DNA from: Piromyces finnis
Lineage: Eukaryota; Neocallimastigomycota; Neocallimastigomycetes; Neocallimastigales; Neocallimastigaceae
Direction of reading: 5' to 3'
NCBI GenBank assembly: GCA_002104945.1
Contig: MCFH01000002.1
Span: 186,001-250,000, forward strand
DNA length: 64,000 bases
Below the pieces are notes generated by a model. It made no database searches. It was not told the DNA's origin and was given only the letters and a program-made list of their open reading frames with translations. The position numbers and the translations under genes were made by a program. Below are positions 26,091 to 39,200 of the stretch, one piece after another; within the stretch, counting starts at the first letter, position 1; the number at the start of each line of letters is the position of its first letter.

Positions 26091-29000
26091 CTATGGATAT
26101 ATTGAAATACAGTTTCCAATTCCTTGTAATCTAATAGATTGTTTAACCCATTGTGTTAACTTATTTTTAATGACAGGGTTTGTTGATAAATGGGCACGTA
26201 AACGAATAATTCTTAATAAATATTCTTTTTCTGGGAACATTTCATATTCTTTTTGAATACTAATTGGTGACATACCATATATAGTAAATAAATGTTTAAT
26301 ACTATTATATTTAGATCCATGTTCTAATAAATCTTTAGATAAACCCATTCCTTGACCATCTGCATGGAAGAATGAATATAAAATCTATTTGAATTAAAAA
26401 GTATAAAAAAAATTAATATTTTATTTTTGTTATTTTTATATGCAAAGTATAAAATATAAATCGACATACCATAAATGCATTATTTATAGCTGCTAATTGT
26501 CTTGGATTTAATATTTTTCTATCTTTTTCTATTGGACCATAGAGTTGAGGTATCATAGTATTTTCAATAATTATTAAAACTTCACACCAAATCTTGGTAA
26601 TTACAATTTTTGCCATCTTTGGAGAAAGACCAAGACATAAAGTTTGTAGATTTCTATTTAAATATCTAGTTAATGGGGCCAATGAAGTTTCACATTCTAA
26701 CATTGATATTGGTTCTAATACATTGTGGCCAGTGTTTGTAACCATTTCTTTTAATTCTTCTTCTGAATAGAATGGCTTATATAAATCGGCGTATTGATCA
26801 TTTCTAGTATTTGGATTTTGATTCTTTTGTTCCGATGGATTATTGCTAGTATTATTATTATCATTATTATTATCACTATTATTGTTATTATTATTTTGAT
26901 TACCACTAATTGGTCCTATTGAATATTGTCTAGCAACATTAAGTAAGTTTTTGCTAAGACTACTACCTACTGTTTTAGATGCTTCTTGATCTTTGATCAT
27001 CTTATATAATACTATTCTCATATATGGTGTCATACGATTAACAATAGCACGGACAAAGTCATCTCTACAGCGCTTTAAATGATGAGTAGCTTGTTTTAAG
27101 TGAAATTCTAAATTTTCAGAATTACCCACCTTAGTTAAACGAATTAATACACGACCTTGAGGTTCTAAATCTACCCAAACATCATGAGTTTGATGATTAT
27201 TATATATAGAGGAGAATTTAATAGTACCAGTACCACAAATTTGATTTTCCATTAAGAAGTTAGAATTTTTATTATAAACTTTAACATCTAAAGAATTTGT
27301 TGGGCAAATACTGACTTGGAATGTTTCATTCCAAATTGGATTTAAATAATCATGTACAACACTTGATTTTGCAACTAAACGTCCTCTATTGAAATCGGCA
27401 CTACTTAATTGTTCAATGTTCTTTTCTTCATCTAAATGACCCTTTGATTTCATAAGATCATCGATGGTCATATTCTCATCATTTGCTTTTTCAATATCAT
27501 TTTCCATTATATTTCCTTCACCATTTTCCATGGTGTTTAAATTGGCTGGGATACGAATAACAGTATATGGGTTACTAAAACCATCATTATTACATGGTGT
27601 AAGATTTTCACCACATAAAATTTGCATTAAGTAAATTCCTGAAAATACTGAACTACTTACTTCTTCTAATGATTCTTCATCAGTGATATAATTTTCAGTA
27701 ATTAATTCATTTATTTCTCCATAAATATCAGCCAATTTTAATTGGGCAACTTCGATATTACAGAGTTTTGTACATGATTCATTAGATACTATATAAACTT
27801 GGTTATCTGATTTACTTTCTTTTGAAGTCGATTTAATTTCACCTTCCTTAATTAATTCACAATATTGATCAATTGCTTTATTAATAGTTTTAGAGAAAGT
27901 TAAAAGGAAACCTTGGTATTGAATATAATTATTCCATTTTAAGTTTTTGATAAAGTTTAATTCATTATAAATCATATCGAAGAGCTTAACAATTGATGAA
28001 GAATGTGGAATATTATAAATAGTGTTATTTTGATAATCATCTTCAGCAATAGCCTTTTTTACCCATTCTGAAGTTTTTTTATCTAAATCTTCTAACCATC
28101 TTTGAATAAATGGATAAAAATAGGCCTCAATAATAGATTCATTTCCATTACTGTCTGCTGTTTTATTTATAAATATATTTTTTATAGATGGTATATTTTT
28201 TTTGTAATAACTTTCCAAGTGAAGAATTTCATTAAAAAGACTAAAAGCAACATCACTGTATTGTAAAGCTTCCTCAGCTATTATTAATATTAAAACAATA
28301 TTATCAAATAATATTATATGTAGAGATTTTATATATTAATAACTTTTTTTTTTTTTTTTAAATATAAATATATAAATATATATTATTTACCTTGAAGATA
28401 TTTTTTTATGTTACTAAATTCATTTAAAAATTTTTCAATATAAACTTGACCGGTTAATTTGGTTATGTTTGTTTCTCTTGAAAAGGCTTTTTTATAATAT
28501 TTTTCACTATCTTCTAAATCATTAATAATCAAATTAATTAAATTAATAACACTAGTTAATTCACATTCAGCAGATTCTTGGAATGGTGTACTTTTTGATT
28601 TTAATAAATCATATCTTTTATAAGCTGAATATTTTAATTCAGAGCAAATCTCCTCTCTGAAAGTTTTAGGTAAATTATTCTTTGACTGTCTGAAAATTTT
28701 GTTTTTGCTAACCATACGCCATAAAAGAATTGCAATTTGAAGTGCACCTTTCGGTTCGTTATTATGGAAAAAGTCGTGATAATGACATACTTGGATCTTT
28801 TGGTATGAATGCATGTCATCCAATAAATCAATAAAATGAGGTTGTTCGTAAGCTGGAAGCCATTGAGGTTCCTTAAGTTTATTATAGATAATATCATACA
28901 TAGTCAATAAGTTTGAAATTGTTACTATATTTCCACGGTATAGGTTATATATGACTTCCAATCTTAATAAAGTATTTTCAGCATCACCAATAACCCATAA

Positions 29001-30827
29001 CTTTTGGAATACATTTAATACAGTTTCTCCATCCTCTGAAAGATGTACTGAAGAAAGTACATTTGTATCTTCATCCTGTTCTTTTTCAGTTTGATATTTT
29101 TTACTAAGATTTTTTTGTTTTACTTTTTCTAAGTAATCTTTTTCATAAACATAACAAACCTTTAAAAGATAGTAATAAAGACGTTTATATGATAATTTAC
29201 ATTTAAAGAACTGAAGTTGAACTTGTTCGTATTCATAGGCAAAACCTTGTGATTCTGATAAAACATTATCTGCTTCTTCATTCTTTTCTTCTTCAATCAT
29301 TTCAATTTCAATTTTAATTTTACCTCCAACCCACTTTTTCTTCTTATCTTGACTTTGACCTAAGTCGTACCATTTACTAATATAACCAACATTTATTAAT
29401 GTTGAGATAACTGATCCAAGGTTAATATTTACAGTACCCAAAAATGTAGCGTCACTACTATTTGGATTACTAGTGCTTCTCCAGAATGACTTGGAACTTT
29501 TTTTAGAATCGTAAAGATTAATTATAACATTTTTAGAAATATCAGTAATTTCAAGAGATATGTGTTGATTAAAAAGTGGTGAATTGGAATTTGGCACAAT
29601 TAATGTTTGATAGGTTTCATTATCATATGCAAGTTCACAGAACGTATTCCTAGTAGTTTTTTCTTTACAAACCAAATCCTTAGCTTCCATAATTTTAAAA
29701 TTTACTTTAATAGATGTACCATCATTTATTAAACTTTGCTTATTTTCTTTAGCTTGTTGAATTTTTCTTTTTTCATTTTCCCATTCAAGAGAAAAACGAT
29801 AGTTTAGAAATAGTGATAAAATATATTCAATTGATCTATTTTTACCTCCTTCTTCCCACTTATATATTCCATCAGAGGAAGTAAAATCAATTTTTTCAAA
29901 ATAATTTTGTTTACAATTTTCTAAATATTTTGATAATGATTGTCTGTAATTGTAAGAAATAGTCTATTCATTATCATCATCATTATTATTATTATAAAAA
30001 TATGTATATATTATTATTTATTTATTTATATAAAAAAATTTTTATTATATAAATAATATATCATTTTTCTAATAGAACGGATAAAAAAATATAATATATA
30101 TTAGATTAAATAGTATATATACCTGTTCATTAATGTCCAATTCCATACTATTATTGGCATTATTCATTGCATTATAAGCATTATTAAATGAATTATAGTT
30201 ACTGTTAACCGGAGCAACAGGAACATTGATATTATCCATGTTATTTAAATGTGATACTGTAGAATTAGAAGTTGGTGAAGCCGGGGAATCTAATCTTAAA
30301 TTTTTCATACTTGGTGTAAGATATGGTGATACTGGGTTATTTTTAGAGTAAGAAGAATGTGCCCCTTTTGAATTGGAACTTTGTATGGTATCATATTCAC
30401 TTAAGTGACTATTACTTTGAGTTTTTGATTTATTTGACATTACTTCTGAGATTGATTCAGTATTTGATTTTAATGAATTTCTTCTCTTTTTTTTATTTCT
30501 CGATAAAGAAAAATGATGTATTGAGTCCGATAATAATTCAACAGGTTTCATTAAAGGTGAATTTGATATCGAAAAAGTTTTTAATTGTGATATATTACTA
30601 CTAGGTTTATTTACAAATTCAATTTCGTTCTTCTCCTCTAATTATTATAATAATAAAGTAATATATTTATTTTTATATATTTTTAGAACAAATAATTATT
30701 AATAGATTTAACATTTTTTTAATACAATGAATTGGCTAATTTTAATACTTTCTTAAAAATGCATCTTATATACTTTTTAAGTTTTCTTACCTTTTGATCT
30801 GTTATTCTTTCCTAAAAAAGTTTGCAT
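26091..30827 (-). CDS. Unc13/Munc13-like protein (C2 - MUN/MHD1 - C2 - MHD2)
   Basis: Likely a vesicle-priming or exocytosis factor of the Unc13 superfamily, as in fungal Ync13. Exons 5' to 3': 30827-30791, 30637-30123, 29963-28391, 28277-26470, 26384-26091; 4227 nt, 1408 residues. Residues 1-185 are Ser/Asn-rich with a basic KKKRR patch. A first C2 domain lies at ~270-420 (KVNFKIMEAKDLVCK, YQTLIVPNSNSPLFNQ, GTVNINLGSV). A long helical MUN/MHD1 region follows (FIDLLDDMHSYQK; WLEDLDKKTSEWVKKAI at ~770-785). The second C2 is at ~915-1110 (SGIYLMQILCGENLTP, NPYTVIRI, NPIWNETFQV, GRVLIRLTKVG). MHD2 closes the protein (LEPISMLECETSLAPLTRYL, LSPKMAKIVITKIW, SFFHADGQGMGLS). An Asn-rich insert interrupts MHD2. 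C2 calcium-binding Asp residues are only partly visible. Confidence 0.85.
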
Positions 30828-33220
30828 TTTTCTTTTTCTTTTGTCCTTTTCTAATTATAATTAAAAAATTATATTAATTTTATTTATATTATTTTATTTT
30901 ATTTTTATTTTTAAAAACATAAAAATTGTTTAAATCGTATTTTTTTAATATAAAAAATATTAAAATATAATATTTAATATTGTTAAATTGTTTAATTTTT
31001 ACAAATTTTAAAAAACTAACTTTATTATATATTTGCTTTAACAAAATAAAGCAATAATTAATAATAATAAAAAAGGTTATATAATAATAAAGTTAATATT
31101 TTTTTTTGTCTTTTAAAAGGAAAATTATTTTATTGATAAAAACAATTAATTGAACTAAATATTATTAAATACTTAGAATTATACCATTTTAAATTATTAT
31201 AAAATAAATGATTAAAAATCTTACCTATATATTTTAAATGGTTTAACTATTTTTTTTAAAAAAAAAATAAATTATTACTTAAATAAATAAGTTAGATTTC
31301 TTAAATTATTTTATTCTACTCTAAATTAAAGTATGAATTCTTAATATACTTAATATAATAATGTAAAAGAGTTATTGTTTTTATCTCTTTTTTTTTTTCT
31401 TGTTTTATTATTATTATTATATTTAAAGCTTTTTATAATTATTATTTTATTTAAATATTTTTTTTATTTAGTTTGTTTTTATTTGTTTTTTTTTTCTTTG
31501 TTGGTTTTTTATTTTTATAAATATTGATTTTAGCCTCAATTATATTTTTTAGCTAATTATTGTTTTAATATATGTTATAGTTTGTAATTAATTTACATAG
31601 TTATAAAATATATGTTAATTGTCTTTAAGATTGAATTTCTTTATCTCTTTATTTCTTTTTTTGTTATCTGATTATGTCGTTTACTATTTTCTTGTTTTAT
31701 AAAACTTTCTTTTGAATAATAAAAATAATAATGAAATATAGATTATTATAAAGAAATCCTGGTCTTTATATATTAAATATATTTTAAATAATGTCAAAAA
31801 TCATTTAATCTACATTTAATTATTATTTTTATTATTTCTACAAATTAATGATATAAATAAATAAAAAAAAAGAAAGAAAGAATATAAAAAGAAAAAGAGT
31901 AAAATTTATGAATCCTTTTCTTTTATTTTTAAATTTTTTTTTTTTCTATTTATTCAAATCAATAGATTTTTTTTTTTTTTTTTTTAAACTTATTTATTAT
32001 AAAATTTTATAACAAAAAAAAAAACATTATATATAAAATATTTTAATATATCCTACCAATATATTAAAATAAATAAAACTATTATTTAAAATTTTTTGTA
32101 TTACTAATTTTAATATTAATAAAATATTAGTAAATTATAATTCAGTACTGTTGGAAAAAAAAAATATATATATATATATACTTTATTATAATACTGTTGT
32201 TATTAATTATTATTACATAATAATGCTTTAATATTTAATTCTAAATAATAATTAAATGAATATTTATGAAGGTGTTTTTTCTTTAAGGAAAATATTTATT
32301 AAACAAATCAAATCTTTGTATAAATCATTAAATATTTATATATTTACAATAATAAAAAAGAATGTTTTTTTTTATAAAGATGGTGGCATTATTAACATTT
32401 CTATAAGATGACAAACTTCATTTAGAGTTCATTCGTTCATTCATTCACTTAATATATTTGTCATAATATTTATGTTTATGTAATAAAACTAAATTGGAAT
32501 AGAATGATTTCATTGGATAATAATATTATTTTATATTATTTTCTATTTACTTAATATATGAATATAACAGCTTAAAATTTATTTAAAGTATTTGTTTATA
32601 TTGTTTTTTTATTATTAATATATCATATTATATTACATTAAAGGAAAAAAAATAAATTAAAATAAAATGAAAATAATTTTTAAATGCAAATTAAATATTT
32701 AATTACTATCCATATATTAAATTATATTGTTTAATACTATAATATATTATGTCAAATTATTATTATATGAATATTTAAAAATTAAAAAAAATGATTTAAA
32801 CTTTTTCAAACCAAAAAAAGTAAAGATTAATAAATATATTATGATTAATCGTTATTATTGTTAATATAAACAACAATAAATTAAATTTAAAAAATATATT
32901 AATACTATAAATAGATATTTATTTTATTAAATAAAAAAGATACCAAAGTTAGGCTTAACAAAAAAGTGGAAAAATAACACTATTTTACAAATAGAATAAA
33001 TTAACTATAGTGGCTACTGTATCACATGACCATTTTATCATTTTGGTTTTATTTTACTAAATAAGTTTTAAAAACTTATGGTTGTTTATCAAAAATTGTT
33101 ACACAAAATCTATTGGTCACAAATTCTATAAAAAAATTAAAAAGAAATTTAGACATAAAAGAAATAAACTTGAGATCTATTACTATTTTTCTATATCTTT
33201 ATTTTATTATTATTATTATT
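30828..33220. other. Long A/T-rich intergenic region, left part
   Basis: Upstream region of the Unc13-like gene. It contains T and A runs and AT dinucleotide stretches. No coding exon pattern was recognised. A CACATGA word occurs at about 33023-33029. Confidence 0.5.
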
Positions 33221-33574
33221 AGTAATAGTAATAGTAATAGTAATAGTAATAGTAATAGTAATAGTAATAGTAATAGTAATAGTAATAGTAATAGTAATAG
33301 TAATAGTAATAGTAATAGTAATAGTAATAGTAATAGTAATAGTAATAGTAATAGTAATAGTAATAGTAATAGTAATAGTAATAGTAATAGTAATAGTAAT
33401 AGTAATAGTAATAGTAATAGTAATAGTAATAGTAATAGTAATAGTAATAGTAATAGTAATAGTAATAGTAATAGTAATAGTAATAGTAATAGTAATAGTA
33501 ATAGTAATAGTAATAGTAATAGTAATAGTAATAGTAATAGTAATAGTAATAGTAATAGTAATAGTAATAGTAAT
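33221..33574. repeat. (AGTAAT)59 perfect hexanucleotide array
   Basis: 354 nt of uninterrupted AGTAAT units, counted from the sequence, followed by an imperfect tail (TAGTAATAGTAATAATAG). It lies in an intergenic gap of more than 5 kb. The array is open in several frames on both strands (Ser-Asn dipeptides on plus, poly-Tyr on minus) only because the unit contains no stop in those frames. Confidence 0.97.
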
Positions 33575-36299
33575 TAGTAATAGTAATAATAGTAGTATTA
33601 TACTTATTATGTATTATTAACAAAGGTTTTAATTATAATATTTAAATATTTTAAATTAGTATCAATGATAATTGAATATAAAGATATAAAAAATAACATT
33701 AATTATATTTAATTATCAATAATACATAAAATACAAAATTACGAAATATTGTTTTCAATAGTATAATTATTTACTTTTATTAATTTATATATATTGAATT
33801 ACTATTTTTCAAGAAATTTATACATGACATGAATATGACAGTTTTATTGTTTCTAAATTTAATTTTATATATTAAACAGTGAATAGGCTATTTTTTAAAC
33901 TATTACAGATCCTTAATCGCCTTGTAAAGATAAGACCTTATAGATTGGAAATATATATGTACTATATTAAATAAAATTTTCCATTCTATATAGATATTTG
34001 AAGATTTATATATAATGAAATCAATAAAGATAATTTGATATTAATAATAATACATTCTTAACCTCAAGGAATTAAATAGTTTGTATTAACTAAATAAATA
34101 ATTTAATTATGGATAATACATCAAATTTCAACATTTTATTTGTAAAATATAAATTAAATTATATTTCCTTTCATTCTTTTTTTTTTTTTTTTTTTTTTAT
34201 TCTATTAATATACCAATATTATCTATATTGTTAAAAATATAATTCCTTTTTAATAATTATTTAATTTATTATTTTCTCCTTGTTTTTTTTTATAATCTTG
34301 GTATAATAATAATAATATCTATATTTTAGTATGATTGGTTTACCATCAATAATTACACAAAAAAAAAAAAGATGAATATAAAAATAGTATAAGGCAATAA
34401 AATAATAGACATGTAGAATTTTGATGATATTAAAAATTAAAGGTGATAGAGTTTTATTTTAAAGACGATTTACATTGTATTGCATTATTAACTCCTTTAA
34501 CATAGTAAAATAAAAATTTTGAATTATTGTGGATAACATAAAGGAATGTAGAAAAATCTTTTATTTAAAGATAGAGAAATAAAAGATTTATATTTTTAGT
34601 TTTTTATTATTGTAAATGTAACGATATTTAATTATATTTGCTATAATAATGTCTATAAAACCATAAAATGATTAAAATTTCTATCACATGATTTTTTAAA
34701 TAATATAATAAAGTATATTTATATTAAAATATTTTTTTTTTATTAGTTTTTATTAATTTATATTTAAGAAACTTTAAATTAATTTTTTTTTTCTTTTTTA
34801 TTCATTACAATATTATTAATATATTAATTACTAATTAATATTAAAAATGAAAAGATATAAAAAATAATAGTTTAAAAAATAATAATAAATAAACTTTGAA
34901 TATCTAATACATATTTTATTTATAAATAAATAAATAAGTAAATAAATAAAAGTAAAACTAATTGAAACTAAAACATAAAACAAAACATTTTGCTTAAAAA
35001 TTTTTTTATATTACTCTAATTATTGCTAATAAAATTTTTAATTTTTTTAATTGAAAGATTGAACCAATTCACATGAAATATGAAATGAAAAAGAAACAAA
35101 ACAAAAATCATTAAAGATATTTATATTATATATTAAAATATCAAAAGATCTATAATTTTGCTACAAGTAAAAAAGCTGATAAAATTATTGTTAATTGTAA
35201 TTATTAATTATATGAACAATAATTTTAGAAAAAAGAGCAATCATTATACCTTAATTTGTTTATAATATATTATAATAATTAAAATAAATTATAATTGCAT
35301 AATCGCATGAACATTTAGTAAAACAACACGAAGTACATATACGAATATAAATCTTTAATAATAAAGCCAAGTTTTATAAAAAGAAAATAAATATTTCAAA
35401 TTTCATAAAAATCCAAGTTTCATAAAATCACTTTCTAATTTAATATTAAATTTGTTATAATAGTAATTCATATTTATTTAAGGAAATAGTAAAAAAAATT
35501 AAAGAAAAGAAAAGAAAAATGGAAAAATCAATTATCATTTTTTAATAAATTTATTAAAAATAAATTTTTATACTTTGGTACTTAGTAAATATTATTAATA
35601 TCTTGCATTCCTTTTATTTATTTATTTATTTTATATCATTTGAAAGGAAAAGGTATTATTATCAACAAATAGTACTAACATTTATTTTTTAGATTTCATA
35701 TTTTCTTATTATATCCAATGAAGGGAAAACAAAGTAAAAATATTTTAATTTTTATATAAAAAATATTCATATAATAATTAACAACAAAACAATTAAATAT
35801 TGTGAAAAAAATACCGAACATTGTACATATTAAGAAAGATATAATCAATTTCATAGTCAATTCAATATTATAGTTATTTTATTTTTATTTTTTATCAATT
35901 ATCAATTTTAGAGCACATTTTATAATAACAAAACTAGTACAATCCAATTCATATTTTTAAATTTAATAATTACTAATATTTCTTTTTTCACAATCAAAAT
36001 ATAAATTCAATTTAAATTTATACTCAACATATTTTAATTTTTGCTTTTGTATTCATTATAGAAAAATATTATATTTTAGTAAAAAAAAATATTTGTTTTA
36101 TAAAAAGTAAATAATCAACAATTATTCAATGTTTAATAATTAAAATAACAAATATAATAATTATAAAAGTAAATTTAAAAAATCAACGCCTTTTTTTTTT
36201 GGATTTAAAATTAAATATATACTTTATAAAATTAAATAAAATAAATATATACATAAAGTTAATTATAAATGTTTGTATTAGTTAAATATATGTATCATT
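33575..36299. other. Long A/T-rich intergenic region, right part
   Basis: Upstream region of the intronless 1684-residue gene. It has a T run near 34177-34198 and a CACATGATTT element at 34685-34694. No frame or RNA gene could be supported. Confidence 0.5.
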
Positions 36300-39200
36300 A
36301 TGAGACTAAAAATTAAAATTAATGATGGTAATACAATAGTTCCATCAAACAATTCTTCAGATGTAAAGATAACACCTCAGGATTTATTATTCAATGTAAA
36401 CATAAAAATCCCTGATTATATGCAAAAAGATTTTTTGGCGTCTATTTTTTATAATAGTAATAACTTAGATAAAAAAAATTATGCATTTCAAAAATTAATT
36501 GTTGAAAATGATTCTGCATTTTGGAGGTCTTCAGTTGTAAACGAATGTGAATTTGATTTGTCCGAAAAAAAATTAAAATGTCAATTTATTGATAGTACTG
36601 AAATGGAATGGGAAATGCCAAAATTTTGTGAAATTAAATTAAACACTATAATTACAAAATTGAAAAGAGGGAAAAGAAAAATAAATTTGGAAAAGAAAAA
36701 ACTGATAGAAAAAGAGGAAGAAAAAAAAAATAGTATAAAAGAATCACAGCAAAATATATTGGAAATACAAAAATCAAAAAAGGTATTTAGTAATTTAGCA
36801 TTATCATTTTTCCCATTTGCAAATTCAAATAATAATCATAATAAGCTAAACAAAGAAAATGATAATAATTCTAACCAGAAAAATACTATAAATGATAATG
36901 ATAATATTGTTAAAAATAATATTAAAGAAATGATTCTACGAAAAATGTATGAATATTTAAAATCAAAATTAAAATCAGAATTAATTGATATATATACGCA
37001 TTTTATTCAACATGATCATTTAGATTATGTTTTACCTCAGAATTATTATATATGGCTTACAAATAGTTACCTTCATCGCTATGAACAACATATATTAGAA
37101 ACTGAAAGTACAATGAAAGTTCAAATTTATGGTATGGAAGTATTAAATGGTGCATTAAAAAAAATGCGTCAGCAATTTATTACCAGATTTATAGAAATAA
37201 ATCATGATAAAGAATTATATGAAAGCTTAGAAGTTCGCCTTCAAGATATTAATTCATTGATTATTGATAAAAAAACAAAAACAATTAATCATGATACCTC
37301 TAGAAAATTAGGTATTTTAAAATTTTTTAAACGAAGTGGTCAGAAACATAAAGAAGAAAGTAAGGAAATACGAGAGGTTAAACGTCTTAAAACTGAAATG
37401 AAACAAATTCAATTTATGATGTCTTCTTTAAAACTTGCAACAGATCCATCTAAACACATTATTGAATCTAAAGCTATAATCCGTGATCAATCAATATTAC
37501 CAATACTTGATGATAGTAACGCTTCTTTTGATAAAATTACTGTTCAGACTGATTCAACTGTTATTATTGAAAATGAAGCCCATTTTGATAATATAAAAGA
37601 CGAGAAATTAGAAAATATACAATCAAAAAGGCAAAGAGCATTAAAATATAAAGATATTGATGAACTTTGTTATAAGCTTATGATGAATGATTTTAATCTA
37701 GATGAAGAAGCAATATTGAAATATTCTGCTATGAAAGAGCAATTTAATGAAAATAGTAATATAGATTTATTTACATCTTATGAAGAAACCACTTTATTAG
37801 GTGAACAATGTAGCAATGTTGATACTGATATATTAAATACAAATTCAATGAATGATAAAAAGAAAAAATATTTAGATTATCGTAAAATGATTTCAAATAT
37901 CCCTCAACCAAAATTTATTTTATTACATTTTTTATACCCCCCATTTTTAGATAATATGAAAAAAGGAATATTAAATGATATTAATGAACTAAAAGATGAA
38001 CTTTTAGATCTTCTTTCTCGTCAATTTTCAGATCCATCAAAAGTTTTTGGTACCACTGAGGAAACTACTTTCGAAATTATGAAAATGATAGAACAAAATG
38101 GTTTCATAGATTATCTATTTAAACAAATACGTTCTTCTCAAATTACTGAAATACCTCCATCAAACGACACAGTTATGGTTGATGCTGATGAAACTATTAA
38201 TCCATCTAAGCAGCCTACACTAGAAGTCACTAAGGATAATATCTCATTAACTCCATCTTTAGAATTGCCAATGCAAGCACCGCTTATTTCTTCAATAAAT
38301 GACCAACTAATGATGTCAGAAAAATTGTTACCTGCAAAGCCAACACTGTTATCAACTGTTTCATCATTTATCATCAATGCAGAAACAACGGCAGAAGAGA
38401 CATTAACACAAATAAGTAATAATCATCACAATTCAACTCTTACAAACAATGTTGTTGTTCATAACAGTACTAAAATCAATACAGTAGAAACTCTTAAACC
38501 ATATGATAATGGTTTCAATAAGTCAAATGAAGTAGTTTCTAATCAAGATCCGTTATCAAATAATAATTCTGTTAACTCAAATATATCAGAATTAAATGAA
38601 AATTTTAATGAAAAAAATAGTAAAAAGAATATCATGGAAGAAGATGTAAACTATTCTAATTCAACAACAATAAAAAGTAATAATGATCTAACTAGTAAAA
38701 AAGATGAAAATACGAATTCTATAGTTGATTCTAATGAAAAGAATTATGACCAAATTTATAATGATTTAGATTCAGGGATTAAGATGGTAATTGATGATAT
38801 CTTAAATTCATTAAAGCAGAAATATAAAATATATAATGAAACTTATGCTACTATCGTTACTGTCCAAAAAAAGAATAAAGAATTATTAAAAGAAATCAAT
38901 CAATCTACTACCCTTAATTCAATGGATAATAAAGAAAAAATATTAAATAAACTTCTTACACCAATTTCAAGTTCTAACGTTCATAAAACTTCTTTATCGC
39001 CAACCTCAACTGTTAGTCTTGGTTCAAAATCCGACGTATCTAATCTACCATCACCAACTCAAATAATGGAGAAAGAAAATATGGAAGAATTAGACAAAAA
39101 TAAAAAGCAGGAAAGTACTCTTTCTCGTTTAATCACAACGTCGTCTACGCTTTTAAATTCTCCACAAAATTCTGCCTCTGATTCTTTTGAAATACTCTCC

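Noticed and set aside
33113-33623. Ser-Asn (plus) and poly-Tyr (minus) open frames
   Set aside because: Both are translations of the AGTAAT hexamer array, without flanking coding sequence or family similarity.
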